Below are positions 1 through 10,584 of a stretch of DNA of 64,000 nucleotides, one piece after another. The position numbers were made by a program, and so were the translations under genes. The first letter of the stretch is position 1. Every line of letters starts with the position of its first letter. The stretch is from Nemertoderma westbladi (Eukaryota; Xenacoelomorpha; Nemertodermatida; Nemertodermatidae): positions 1-64,000 of the forward strand of contig JAUCBJ010008684.1 in the NCBI GenBank assembly GCA_032718475.1. The letters run 5' to 3'. The notes under the pieces are model-generated. The model was not told the origin of the DNA and did no database searches. It worked only from the letters and a program-made list of their open reading frames with translations.

Positions 1-1214
1 ATGCCATTGCGACGGAGGCTGTGTCCCAACCAGTAGACACACAACCCTTGCGTAGTGGGTTAGGCCTATACGATGGAGGCTGTGTCCCCACCAGTAGACA
101 CACCACCATTAAAGTGTAGTGGACTAGGCCTGGACGTCGGAGGCTGTGTCCCAACCAGTAGACACACAACCCTTGCGTAGTGGGTTAGGCCTATACGACG
201 GAGGCTGTGTCCCCACCAGTAGACACACCACCCTTGTGTAGAAAGGGCTAGCCCTATACGACGGAGGCTGTGTCCCAACCAGTAGACACACAACCCTTGC
301 GTAGTGGGTTAGGCCTATACGACGGAGGCTGTGTCCCCAGCAGTAGACACCACACCACTCTTGTGTAGTGGGTTAGGCTTATACGACGGAGGCTGTGTCT
401 CAACCAGTAGACACACCACCCTTGTGTAGTGGGCTAGGCCTATACGACGGAGGCTGTGTCCCAACCAGTAGACACACAACCCTTGTGTAGTGGACTACGC
501 CTGGACGTCGGAGGCTGTGTCCCAATCAGTAGACACACAACCCTTGTGTAGTGGGCTAAGCCTATACGACGGAGGCTGTGTCCCAACCAGTAGACACACC
601 ACCCTTGTGTAGTGGACTAGGCGTGGACGTCGGAGGCTGTGTCCCAACCAGTAGACACACCACCCTTGTGTAGTGGACTAGGCGTGGACGTCGGAGGATG
701 TGTCCCAACCAGTAGACACACCACCCTTGTGTAGTGGGCTAGGCCTGGACCACGGAGGCTGTGTCCCAACCAGTAGACACACAACCCTTGTGTAGTGGGC
801 TAAGCCTATACGACGGAGGCTGTGTCCCAACCAGTACACACACCACCCTTGTGTAGTGGACTAGGCGTGGACGTCGGAGGCTGTGTCCCAACCAGTAGAC
901 ACACCACCCTTGTGTAATGGGTTAGGCCTATACGAAGGAGGCTGTCTCTCAACCAGTAGACACACCACCCTTGTGTAGTGCACTAGGCGTGGACGTCGGA
1001 GGCTGTGTCCCAACCAGTAGACACACCACCCTTGTGTAGTGGGTTAGGCCTCGACAACGGAGGCTGTGTCCCCACCAATAGACACACCACCATTGTGTAG
1101 TGGAATAGGCCTATACGACGGAGGCTGTGTCCCAACCAGTAGACACACCACCCTTGTGTAGTAGACTAGGCCTGGACGTCGGAGGCTGTGTCCCCAGCAG
1201 TAGACACACCACTA
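1..1214. repeat. ~60-bp tandem satellite array
   Basis: About twenty head-to-tail units of roughly 59-62 bp, each with the core GGAGGCTGTGTCCCAACCAG, then AGTAGACACACCACCC and TTGTGTAGTGGGCTAGGCC. Units differ by point changes and small indels. The array starts before the window and resumes at 3744 after an inserted transposon. Short open frames here are by-products of the repeat and are not called as genes. Confidence 0.95.
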
Positions 1215-1218
1215 TTAA

Positions 1219-3739
1219 CCCTTTACTGCATAGTGTTGTTCAGGAACAACATTGCTAGAAAGGTCTCTCTCTACACATTGATATTTTGAATAATACATAA
1301 TCTGTAATACCTCATTCGAAAGCTGATTGGATATTCTACACGGTAGAACCATCCAATGAAATGTAGGATAGTATCTTACCCATCTAAAGCCTTCCAATTA
1401 CTCAGGTTACGAAATGTTGGGCCAATCTATACAACAACATCTTTGGTAACCAACCATCCTAACATAAATTATATGTGGGCGTTGAAACAAATCAGGCTAT
1501 TGTTTAAAACAAGTGCCATTATTTTAAAGTAAGGAGGGACCTCACAATAAAACAATTTTCATGAGTTGTCCTACAACAACATTATGAACGAGGTTATCAA
1601 ACAACATTACTGATTGGCCCAGTATTTCAAAAATATTTGTACTGGTCCTTAGAAATTGGTATTTATGGCAGACAATATTGAGTATAACATTTTATTATAA
1701 TCGTGCAAAGTAGACAGATGGCTATAAATAGGTACTTGTCTTGTTGTTGAAGCATAACATCAATTTGCTATTTGCATTTTGAATAGTAGCCTTTTTTGGA
1801 TGTAACATTATAATTATCCTTATAAGAATGGGCGATGTTGAACTCTTTGAGCTAATAGAATAAGAGTGTCCCGTGATGGGACAATCAGTAGGGAGAGAAC
1901 TGACTACGGTGTTCTTATTCCTGGGGGTGATTCCAGCGTTAACGATTGTTCGAGTGGTGATGATTTTGAAGGTTTTTCGTCAGGTTCTAGTAGCGATGGT
2001 GAATAAGTGCACTTCGTAACGGGGTTCCCACTGGTGCAGTGCACTTCGTACTGGTGAATTAGTGCACTTCCTTCCGGTGCAGTGCATTTCGCAGTGGTGC
2101 AGTGCACATTGATCCAGTGCAGTGCACTTTATACTGGTACAGTGCGCATTGCACCGGTGAATTAGTGCACTTCGTTCCGGTGTAGTGCACTTCGCACTGG
2201 TGAATTAGTGCACTTTGTACCGGTGTAGTGCACTTCGCACTGGTGCGGTGCGCTTTGATCCAGTGCAGTATACTTCATACTGGATGCAGTACACATTGAT
2301 CCGGTGCAGTGCACTTTATACTGGTGAAGTGCACATTGCACCGGTGAATGAGTGCACTTTGTACCGTTGTAGTGCACTTCGCACTGGTGAATTAGTGCAC
2401 TTTGTACCGGTGTAGTGCACTTCGCACTGGTGCGGTGCGCTTTGATCCAGTGCAGTATACTTCATCTGGATGCAGTACACATTGATCCGGTGCAGTGCAC
2501 TTTATACTGGTGAAGTGCACATTGCACCGGCGAATGAGTGCACTTTGTACCTGGGTTGTGCACGTCGCACTGGTGCAGTGTACTTCGTTCTGGTGCAGTG
2601 CACTTTATACTGGCGCAGTGAACTTTTGAATTAGTGCACTTCGTAACGGGGTAGTGCACTTAGCACTGGTGCGGTGCGCTTTGATCCAGTGCAGTATACT
2701 TCATCTGGATGCAGTACACATTGATCCGGTGCAGTGCACTTTATACTGGTGAAGTGCACATTGCACCGGCGAATGAGTGCACTTTGTACCTGGGTTGTGC
2801 ACGTCGCACTGGTGCAGTGTACTTCGTTCTGGTGCAGTGCACTTTATACTGGCGCAGTGAACTTTTGAATTAGTGCACTTCGTAACGGGGTAGTGCACTT
2901 AGCACTGGTGCGGTGCGTTTTGATCCAGTGCAGTACACTTTATGCTGGTGCTTTACACTTCGTGCTGGTGCAGTGTACTTCGCACTGGTTGGTGCAGTGC
3001 ACTTGTACTGGTGCATTGCACTTCATACTGTTGCAGTGCACTGGCGAATCAGTGCACTTCGTACCGGGGTAGTGCACTACACATTGGTGCAGTGCACTGT
3101 TGAATTAGTGCACTTCATACTGGTGCAGTGCACTTCATACTGTTGCAGTGCACTGGCAAATTAGTGCACTTCTTACCGGGATAATGCACTATACACTGTT
3201 CCAGTGCACTTCAGGTTGGTGTAGTGCACTGTTGAATTGGTGCACTTCATACTGGTGCAGTGCTTCATACTGGTGCAGTGTACTTCGTACTGGTGCAGTC
3301 CACTTCGTACTGGTACAGGGTGCAGTAAACTTCATACTGGTACAGTGCACTTCATACAGGTACAGTGCACTTCGTATTGCTGCAGTGCACTTCATACAGG
3401 TACAGTGCACTTCGTATTGCTGCAGTGCACTTCATACAGGTACAGGTCGAAATTTTCAACTATTTAAACCGGATAATACATAATTATTGCCCCAGAACCC
3501 CAAGCAAAAGTATGCCGAGGCATAAATCCCGGTAGAGTTGAATATTGTATTGCCAACAATAGTTTACGGAAAGTCCTCCGAGCGCATGGTGTTGTTCTAG
3601 AACGACATCCCTGTAACTTTTGAACTAGTTAATATTTTCGAAAAATTCATTTTGAATCAAACTTAGTGTACAAAATGCTTTTAAAATCAGGATACAAATA
3701 TTTTTTATTGCTTGAAACAAAAAGTCATGCAGTAAAGGG
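1219..3739. mobile_element. Non-autonomous piggyBac-type DNA transposon
   Basis: The element is bounded by TTAA at 1215-1218 and again at 3740-3743. Its ends are inverted repeats: left CCCTTTACTGCAT, right ATGCAGTAAAGGG. TTAA duplication with CCC-starting termini is the hallmark of the piggyBac superfamily. A subterminal palindrome (TGTTGTTCAGGAACAACA, 1233-1250) has a related counterpart near 3588-3605. It sits inside a satellite unit: joining the flanks recreates the motif ATTAAAGTGTAGTGG seen intact at 106-120. There is no transposase reading frame; the interior is mostly minisatellite, so mobility would need a transposase from elsewhere. Confidence 0.9.
1998..3452. repeat. 18-bp-type minisatellite inside the piggyBac-like element
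   Basis: Roughly eighty degenerate copies of a ~18-bp unit of the form TACTGGTGCAGTGCACTT, full of the palindrome AGTGCACT. Variants (ACCGG, GAATTA spacers) form longer periods. A block at ~2462-2659 recurs essentially unchanged at ~2701-2898, a 239-bp higher-order step. No coding role is apparent; all frames contain low-complexity translations only. Confidence 0.93.
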
Positions 3740-3743
3740 TTAA

Positions 3744-3795
3744 AGTGTAGTGGGCTAGACCTGGACAATGGAGGCTGTGTCCCGAGTAGTAGAAC
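3744..3795. repeat. Satellite remnant to the right of the transposon
   Basis: The 60-bp satellite continues (AAGTGTAGTGGGCTAGACC, GGAGGCTGTGTCCC) for less than one unit and then stops, so the array's right border lies here. This continuity is what proves the transposon inserted into the array. Confidence 0.85.
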
Positions 3796-4035
3796 CACTG
3801 GGCATCTTGCGGGCAATAATGCAAAAATACTATTTAACGATTGAATAGATACATGGTGAGTTTTTTTTTCAAATTAATTGCCCTGGAGTCTCTTTTATTC
3901 GGAACTCCAGGTATATTGTGAAGGGCAGTGCAGCAGGTTGGTTCACTGTTTTCTGTGAGTTAATATGCGGAGGATATTAGGGATACAGGTTAGTGCGTAT
4001 TACTTTCAGTTTCTCACACTTGTTGTTTCTTGCAG
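3796..4035 (+). other. Intron or 5' sequence before first recognised dystrophin exon
   Basis: No recognisable exon. It ends in a pyrimidine-rich acceptor (GTTTCTTGCAG) at 4035. The recognised exon that follows needs one base from an upstream exon, so a start exon must lie further left, probably outside the window. Confidence 0.6.
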
Positions 4036-4097
4036 ACGAACGCGAAGATACTCAGAAGAAGACTTTTACCAAATGGATGAACTCTTATTTGAGAAAG
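4036..4097 (+). CDS. DMD: Dystrophin exon: start of CH1
   Basis: 62 bp, entered in phase 1 (two bases complete a codon). Encodes [20 protein letters not shown], the opening helix of the first calponin-homology domain, which binds F-actin. Acceptor TTGCAG at 4030-4035; donor GTAAGT at 4098. Confidence 0.93.
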
Positions 4098-4547
4098 GTA
4101 AGTTGTGCAAAGTTTGGTACAGGGTTCACTTGTGGGTTGTATGTATAACTTTTCATAATCTTTGATAAAATTTAACTAAGCTTTGGACACATGTCGTGTA
4201 GTGTCTTATGTGGGTGGACGAAGCAGTTCTCCATTCTGCCGAGGCTAGAGGGTGTGTGGAAGTATAACATTTATTCCATTTCCTTGTTTATAATTCGTTG
4301 AAGCTGGATCTAGGCAGATATGTTTACTAAACTAAAGGCTGTGCTTTGTGGTGACGCCGAACCATCCACACTTCTCTATTCTGCGAGGAAATGTCTGACC
4401 CGCCATGCCATTGTACTACCAGTTCAAGGGATCTGCTTTGTTTTGGGTCTACCCCGTCTCGTTCTGCGCGAAGGCCTTTAGATAAGTACGTTGACTGAAC
4501 GAAATAGTTTTAAATGAAGTAAAATTTTCTAAATAACTTAATTTCAG

Positions 4548-4640
4548 GCTGGGGCTCCACAGATACAAGATTTGTTTAAAGATTTACGAAGTGGCATTGT
4601 TATAATTACACTCATCGAATATTTTACTGGACGTAAAATT
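4548..4640 (+). CDS. DMD: Dystrophin exon: CH1 middle
   Basis: 93 bp, 31 codons, phase 0 at both ends. Encodes the CH1 segment with IQDLFKDLRSG and the LIEYFTGRK stretch, matching the LFSDLQDGRRLLDLLEGLTGQ region of vertebrate dystrophin. Acceptor ATTTCAG, donor GTAAGT. Confidence 0.93.
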
Positions 4641-4904
4641 GTAAGTTATATGGAGTTATTAACATTAACATTATTGTTACAGATTATCTTAGCCTTCAAA
4701 TTGTGCGAAACAGTTTTGTAAATGTCAGAACAAAACGGTAACATGTTCTGTGTCCTATCACAGGTATGTGATTTGTAGTAAAGTAAGTCTGTTTTCTTGG
4801 TTTTTAACGTTTTTAGTCTGTCTATGGACTATTTGGTGCCAATTTTAACATAAGTCGAGACTAGCAGTTTAATAATTTACATGTTCCTGTTTACGTTTCT
4901 ATAG

Positions 4905-4982
4905 ATACGCGAAAAAGGTTCTACACGATTGCATTGGTTGAACAATGCCACGAGAGCTCTCAAAATGCTGCACGAATATAAG
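4905..4982 (+). CDS. DMD: Dystrophin exon: CH1
   Basis: 78 bp, 26 codons, phase 0. Encodes IREKGSTRLHWLNNATRALK, which lines up with the very conserved EKGSTRVHALNNVNKAL of dystrophin CH1. Acceptor TTCTATAG, donor GTAAAG. Confidence 0.94.
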
Positions 4983-5107
4983 GTAAAGAAAAGTGACATA
5001 CCATATGGTTGCGGTTGAGTTGTGGGGATGTTACGAAATAAGTGTCACAACTTTTGGTTCACTTATTTGGATAAATTATTTTATAATCGATCTTTATCGA
5101 TCTTTAG

Positions 5108-5705
5108 GTCCGTCTCGTCAACATCTCGAGCGACGACATCGTCGACGGCAACTCCAAACTCACTCTCGGCTTCGTCTGGAGTCTCATACTCCACTGGCAG
5201 ATTAAACGGGCCATGGAGCGAATAATGAGCCAATCACAGTTGCAGGATTCCAGTCTTGAACGCTCCCTGATCACGTGGTGTCAGACAACGGTCTCATCTG
5301 GCGGCTCCAACCCTCCAATAGACGTACAGAACTTTACTAGCAGCTGGAAGGACGGCTTGGCCTTCTGTGCTCTCATTGGTCGACACGACGCCGGTCTGCT
5401 CCCTGATTGGCCGACGATATTGGCCCTGAGTCCCAACGAGCGACTGCAGCTGGTGTTCGATACGGCTCAACGGTTCGTAGGAATAGACAGACTGCTCGAT
5501 CCCGAGGATGTGAACTGCGCTCTTCCGGACAAGAAGTCCATAATGATGTACGTTATTTGCTTCTTCGATTCCATCACCGGGAAGGACGTCCAATCGGAGA
5601 CCGGTAACCATGGTAGCGACGACGATGACTCACCCAATAATCACGAAGATGCTTATTACAATAAATGGTTTACCGAGGACTGTGTTGATGGAGAAGTTGT
5701 AGCTG
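5108..5705 (+). CDS. DMD: Dystrophin exon: CH1 end and complete CH2
   Basis: 598 bp, one large exon that holds what vertebrates split into several. It starts VRLVNISSDDIVDGNSKLTL (CH1 end), then LILHWQ, and contains the whole CH2 domain with SWKDGLAFCALI, LLDPEDVN and PDKKSIMMYV motifs. After CH2 comes an acidic linker (GSDDDDSPNNHEDA). The exon ends with one base of a split codon completed at 5985. The second CH domain completes the actin-binding module. The fused exon suggests intron loss or a different ancestral structure in this lineage. Confidence 0.95.
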
Positions 5706-5984
5706 GTATGTACGAATTTATTGGTAGAATTATTTATTAACTTTCCATCAATTTATAATTATGAATTCTTATTTCCCCTTTCAAAATGTTATTATAAATG
5801 GAGTAACTGAGATAGTGAGCGTTCTACAGTAGTATTTTGTTTCCTCTACGAGAAACTATTTATTTTTGTACAAAATATTATTGAACATCTAGTTTTCGTG
5901 TCAGAATAAAGGAAGATGCTCCAGGCCATATTTTCGTTAATTATCGACATATCGTTAAGTTAATAAATAATTTATTCCTTTTAG

Positions 5985-6127
5985 CTTCGGAATTATCGTC
6001 TGCCTACTCCACATTAACCACATCCAGCTCCCAATCAACCTCAATGAGCGAGTTAGATGTGTATCAAGTGGACATGGAGGAAGTTCTCGCATGGCTGCTG
6101 CTGTCTGAAGATTCATTAAACGGTCAG
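5985..6127 (+). CDS. DMD: Dystrophin exon: linker and start of spectrin repeat 1
   Basis: 143 bp. A Ser/Thr-rich linker (SSAYSTLTTSSSQSTSM) leads into VDMEEVLAWLLLSEDSLNGQ, the first helix of spectrin repeat 1 (vertebrate ALEEVLSWLLSAEDTLQAQ). Acceptor TTTTAG, donor GTTCGT; ends phase 0. Confidence 0.92.
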
Positions 6128-6241
6128 GTTCGTAGATCCGTCTGCTTTTGGTCGCAGCGATGATGTAAATTCATATTGTTTAATACTCTCCTGTTTAAAC
6201 TATCCCCACCCCAGTTGCTGTTTTTAATTTATTTATTGCAG

Positions 6242-6349
6242 ACTTCTATCAGTGATGATGTTGAAGTAGTAAAATATCAGTTCCACGACCATGAAGAATT
6301 TATGGCGGAATTAGCGAGTCATCAGTCGGTTGTTGGGGCTGTGTTACAG
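6242..6349 (+). CDS. DMD: Dystrophin exon: spectrin repeat 1, helix B
   Basis: 108 bp, phase 0. Encodes [18 protein letters not shown] and then [14 protein letters not shown], matching [32 protein letters not shown] of dystrophin. The donor is ACAG then GTAGGT at 6350. The last 30 bases of this exon plus the donor are the founder unit of the minisatellite that follows. Retaining the first three 42-bp copies would keep frame and add 14 residues each; the next unit is 41 bp and shifts frame. Confidence 0.93.
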
Positions 6350-8712
6350 GTAGGTTGTCCCATCAGTTCGGTTGTTGGGGCTGTGTTACAGGTAGGTTGT
6401 CCCATCAGTTCGGTTGTTGGGGCTGTGTTACAGGTAGGTTGTCCCATCAGTTCGGTTGTTGGGTCCGTGTTACAGGTTGGTTGTCCCATCAGTCGGTTGT
6501 TGGGGCTGTTTTACAGGTAGGTTGTCCCATCAGTCGGTTGTTGGGGCTGGGTTACAGGTAGGTTGTCCCATCAGTCAGTTATTGGGGCTGTGTTACAGGT
6601 AGGTTGTCCCATCAGTTCGGTTGTTGGGGCTGTGTTACAGGTAGGTTGTCCCATCAGTCGGTTGTTGGGGCTGTGTTACAGGTAGGTTGTCCCACCAGTC
6701 AGTTATTGGGGCTGTGTTACAGGTTGGTTGTCCCATCAGTTCGGTTGTTAGGGCTGTGTTACAGGTAGGTTGTCCCATCAGTCGGTTGTTGGGGCTGTGT
6801 TACAGGTAGGTTGTCCCATCAGTCGGTTGTTGGGGCTGTGTTACAGGTAGGTTGTCCCATCAGTCGGTTGTTGGGGCTGTGTTACAGGTAGGTTGTCCCA
6901 TCAGTCGGTTGTTGGGGCTGTGTTACAGGTAGGTTGTCCCATCAGTCGGTTGTTGGAGCTTTGTTACAGGTAGGTTGTCCCATCAGTCGGTTGTTGGGGC
7001 TGTGTTACAGGTAGGTTGTCCCATCAGTCGGTTGTTAGGTCCGTGTTACAGGTAGGTTGTCCAATCAGTTCGGTTGTTGGGGCTGTGTTACAGGTAGGTT
7101 GTCCCATCAGTTCGGTTGTTGGGGCTGTGTTACAGGTAGGTTGTCCCATCAGTTCGGTTGTTGGGGCTGTGTTACAGGTAGGTTGTCCCATCAGTTCGGT
7201 TGTTGGGGCTTTGTTACAGGTAGGTTGTCCCATCAGTTCGGTTGTTGGGGCTGTGTTACAGGTAGGTTGTCCCATCAGTTCGGTTGTTGGGGCTGTGTTA
7301 CAGGTAGGTTGTCCCATCAGTTCGGTTGTTGGGGCTGTGTTACAGGTAGGTTGTCCCATCAGTTCGGTTGTTGGGGCTGTGTTACAGGTAGGTTGTCCCA
7401 TTAGTTCGGTTGTTGGGGCTGTGTTACAGGTAGGTTGTCCCATCAGTCGGTTGTTGGGGCTGTGTTACAGGTAGGTTGTCCCATCAGTCGGTTGTTGGGG
7501 CTGTGTTACAGGTAGGTTGTCCCATCAGTTCGGTTGTTGGGGCTGTGTTACAGGTAGGTTGTCCCATCAGTTCGGTTGTTGGGGCTGTGTTACAGGTAGG
7601 TTGTCCCATTAGTTCGGTTGTTGGGGCTGTGTTACAGGTAGGTTGTCCCATCAGTCGGTTGTTGGGGCTGTGTTACAGGTAGGTTGTCCCATCAGTCGGT
7701 TGTTGGGGCTGTGTTACAGGTAGGTTGTCCCATCAGTCGGTTGTTGGGGCTGTGTTACAGGTAGGTTGTCCCATCAGTCGGTTGTTGGGGCTGTGTTACA
7801 GGTAGGTTGTCCCATCAGTCGGTTGTTGGGGCTGTGTTACAGGTAGGTTGTCCCATCAGTTCGGTTGTTGGGGCTGTGTTACAGGTAGGTTGTCCCATCA
7901 GTTCGGTTGTTGGGGCTGTGTTACAGGTAGGTTGTCCCATCAGTTCGGTTGTTGGGGCTGTGTTACAGGTAGGTTGTCCCATCAGTTCGGTTGTTGGGGC
8001 TTTGTTACAGGTAGGTTGTCCCATCAGTTCGGTTGTTGGGGCTGTGTTACAGGTAGGTTGTCCCATCAGTTCGGTTGTTGGGGCTGTGTTACAGGTAGGT
8101 TGTCCCATCAGTTCGGTTGTTGGGGCTGTGTTACAGGTAGGTTGTCCCATTAGTTCGGTTGTTGGGGCTGTGTTACAGGTAGGTTGTCCCATCAGTCGGT
8201 TGTTGGGGCTGTGTTACAGGTAGGTTGTCCCATCAGTCGGTTGTTGGGGCTGTGTTACAGGTAGGTTGTCCCATCAGTCGGTTGTTGGGGCTGTGTTACA
8301 GGTAGGTTGTCCCATCAGTCGGTTGTTGGGGCTGTGTTACAGGTAGGTTGTCCCATCAGTCGGTTGTTGGGGCTTTGTTACAGGTAGGTTGTCCCATCAG
8401 TCGGTTGTTGGGGCTGTGTTACAGGTAGGTTGTCCCATCAGTCGGTTGTTAGGTCCGTGTTACAGGTAGGTTGTCCCATCAGTTCGGTTGTTGGGGCTGT
8501 GTTACAGGTAGGTTGTCCCATCAGTTCGGTTGTTGGGGCTGTGTTACAGGTAGGTTGTCCCATCAGTTCGGTTGTTGGGGCTGTGTTACAGGTAGGTTGT
8601 CCCATCAGTTCGGTTGTTGGGGCTGTGTTACAGGTAGGTTGTCCCATTAGTTCGGTTGTTGGGGCTGTGTTACAGGTAGGTTGTCCCATCAGTTCGGTTG
8701 TTGGGGATTTGT
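6350..8712. repeat. Exon/donor-derived 41/42-bp minisatellite in dystrophin intron
   Basis: About 57 head-to-tail units. Each holds a copy of the last ~30 bases of the exon ending at 6349 (CATCAGTCGGTTGTTGGGGC, TGTGTTACAG) followed by the donor GTAGGTTGTCC. Two unit lengths alternate: 41 bp (CAGTCGG) and 42 bp (CAGTTCGG). Variants such as the GCTTTGTTACAG unit recur at ~7205 and ~7996, a higher-order step near 791 bp; a TTAGGTCCGTG variant recurs at ~7035 and ~8449. The open frames through it on both strands exist only because 42 is a multiple of three. Confidence 0.96.
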
Positions 8713-8808
8713 TGGCCATCAGTGCATCGATATCATTTTGATGACCATTTATCACAAATATTGAGCCATTTGGTGACGAACTAGTGTGGATTAATGTTGT
8801 TTGTTTAG

Positions 8809-8936
8809 GAAGGAAATCGTCTAATTCTTGATAATAAAGTTGTTGATGATGACGAATTAGAAATCCACCAGCAGATGGCGCTTCTTAATGAGCGATGGGA
8901 AACCTTACGGGTCTTAGCGATGGAAAGGCAGACCGT
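8809..8936 (+). CDS. DMD: Dystrophin exon: spectrin repeat 1, helix C
   Basis: 128 bp, entered phase 0 directly from the exon ending at 6349. Encodes EGNRLILDNKVVDDDELEIH and then QQMALLNERWETLRVLAMER, matching the dystrophin segment EVQEQMNLLNSRWECLRV. Its fit shows that the first donor at 6350 is the ancestral one. Acceptor TTTAG at 8808; donor GTAAGT at 8937, phase 2. Confidence 0.94.
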
Positions 8937-9084
8937 GTAAGTAAATTACGGCACCGTTGTTGCTTGGAAACAAAACAAATTAAGTGTTGATGGTATTGTT
9001 ATAGAAACAGATATAGGAAATGTTTTCGGTTAATATGTGAAACTTTATGAATAAGCCTTTAATATACAAAACGTATTCGTTTAG

Positions 9085-9238
9085 GTTGCATAAAACATTG
9101 ATGAATCTACAAGAAAGCCAACTAAAACAGCTGTCTACTTGGTTGGACCAGACTGAAGCGACTATATCTTCAACTCCAGAATTAGAGGCTGATTTAGAAG
9201 ACCTCAATAATCAAATAAGGGACCACAAATACATTCAG
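9085..9238 (+). CDS. DMD: Dystrophin exon: spectrin repeat 2, helix A
   Basis: 154 bp. One base completes the split Val codon, then LHKTLMNLQESQLKQLSTWL follows, like LHRVLMDLQNQKLKELNDWL in vertebrate dystrophin. Ends ...HKYIQ with donor GTTTGT. Confidence 0.94.
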
Positions 9239-9455
9239 GTTTGTTTTTTATTCCCCCATGAGAACATCATAAACATGGTTCAGTAATATGTTAATTCAGT
9301 AATATTCAGTAATCAGTAATAATTCATTTAGTAATATTCAGTAATATATTAATTGACGCAGATGCCGGTTAATGAGCGGTGATATAGGTAAACGCGACTA
9401 TAGGCAACAGTAAGGTGAGGTCAATCTTGTATTAATTGTTTATTATAATTTCTAG

Positions 9456-9598
9456 GAATCTTTGGTTGAGCAGCAGTGTTTGGTGAATTCTCTCACTCAC
9501 ATGGTTGTAGTTGTTGATGACGAGGGCGGTAAAGATGTTACTAAAGATATTGAAGCCAACTTGTTTAAACTCGGGGAAAGATGGGCCAAAGTGTGCAA
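9456..9598 (+). CDS. DMD: Dystrophin exon: spectrin repeat 2, helices B-C
   Basis: 143 bp. Contains VNSLTHMVVVVDDEGGKD, almost identical to the dystrophin signature VNSLTHMVVVVDESSGD, and LGERWAKVCK at the end. The final Lys codon is split across the intron. Acceptor TTTCTAG, donor GTGCGT. Confidence 0.95.
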
Positions 9599-9875
9599 GT
9601 GCGTTTCGTATACTCTACTATATATGTTTGACTGATCGTAGACGATCAAAAACCTACTATTATAAGGATAATTGTAAACGCAATGTTCGAAAGCAATTTC
9701 CTCAACATTGAGGTTAATTAGTTTAATTAATCCAAATTAATTTTAATATAATATTGTTAAATAAAAAAATCGATATTTTGTATTTTTTAGTGTATTGTAC
9801 TACAGTACTGTAGTGGACTACAATATCCAGATAAGGAAAATCTAACTAATCTTTACTTTTTCCATTAAATGTTAG

Positions 9876-10002
9876 ATGGACGGAGAACCGAGGGCAACTG
9901 TTAGAGATCAGATTGAAAACTTGGCAAGAATTTAACAATGACGTCACGATTTTTGATCGCTGGTTGCTGGACAAGGAAACATTAATAGCTGCATTAGTTA
10001 AG
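9876..10002 (+). CDS. DMD: Dystrophin exon: spectrin repeat 3 start
   Basis: 127 bp. Completes Lys, then WTENRGQLLEIRLKTWQEF, aligned with WTEDRWVLLQDILLKWQRL of dystrophin, and FDRWLLDKE (FSAWLSEKE). Ends phase 0 with donor GTAATT. Confidence 0.93.
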
Positions 10003-10311
10003 GTAATTAATTAATTACCGAACTTACTGAATTTATCATTATTGGCAGTTCCAAGTTAAGTTATCAAACAAGGATTATCGTTTTTATGAACAGTTTCAAG
10101 GATTCGCTGTTTATCCGATGCCTCAAACAGTTCGGAATAATTCGCAACATCCTGACTTATTTCGGTTACTTACAGACAGGATCTAATAATATATATACAA
10201 ATAATAATATCTGTTTGCTTTGTAATTCAGTTATTTAACAACTTAGTTTCGTTGTTATTTCTTGCGGTTATCGGAATTTGATTTGTTACTATCCCGTTTG
10301 CTTTTGTTTAG

Positions 10312-10494
10312 GTTGATCTGACGACGAGATCTATTGTAATAGAACATCTAAAGATTCTTAAAGATCTTGAAAGTGAAATTAACATTCAACAAGATAAATT
10401 CCGTCGTCTTTACGTAACTGCTGATTCTGTGGCCCAACATTTGGATGCTGAAAGTAAAGGTTGTACCAACACTACTATCATTACGAAACTGAAA
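10312..10494 (+). CDS. DMD: Dystrophin exon: spectrin repeat 3 helix B; last exon seen
   Basis: 183 bp, 61 codons, phase 0. Encodes VDLTTRSIVIEHLKILKDLE and IQQDKFRRLYVTADSVAQHL, a helical spectrin-repeat segment in the expected order. Donor GTAAAT at 10495. The expected next segment (Trp-containing helix C) was not found in the remaining 53 kb, so the next intron is long or the gene is broken here. Confidence 0.88.
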
Positions 10495-10584
10495 GTAAAT
10501 TTTTGTCTAATAAGATTAAATTTTATTCAATTAAAAATTTACAAAATTGACCAAACATAATAGTAGAACATGGTAGAAGGAGAC

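Larger units (their letters stand above)
4036..10494 (+). other. DMD: Dystrophin-family gene, N-terminal segment (11 exons)
   Basis: Eleven exons can be joined without a stop, and every junction has GT-AG borders and compatible phases. The protein starts just inside CH1 ([13 protein letters not shown], as in vertebrate dystrophin [13 protein letters not shown]), contains CH1 and CH2, a short linker, and then spectrin-like repeats 1-3 (NSLTHMVVVVD is a dystrophin signature). In animals dystrophin links cortical actin to the membrane dystroglycan complex. Initiator exon, central rod, WW and ZZ domains are not in the window. Introns are 75-450 bp except the ~2.46-kb one filled with a minisatellite. 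Dystrophin rather than another spectrin is well supported; invertebrates usually have a single dystrophin/utrophin ancestor gene. Confidence 0.95.

Noticed and set aside
3965-4165. A start exon or short gene beginning at the ATG at 3965
   Set aside because: Its seven codons would end in phase 0, which does not fit the phase needed at 4036, and the 47-base intron implied is too short. The true first exon is probably outside the window.
6323-8712. CRISPR-like array or repeat protein gene (open frames on both strands)
   Set aside because: Units are contiguous with no unique spacers, and the frames follow only from the 42-bp period. The unit is a copied exon end and splice donor in an animal gene.
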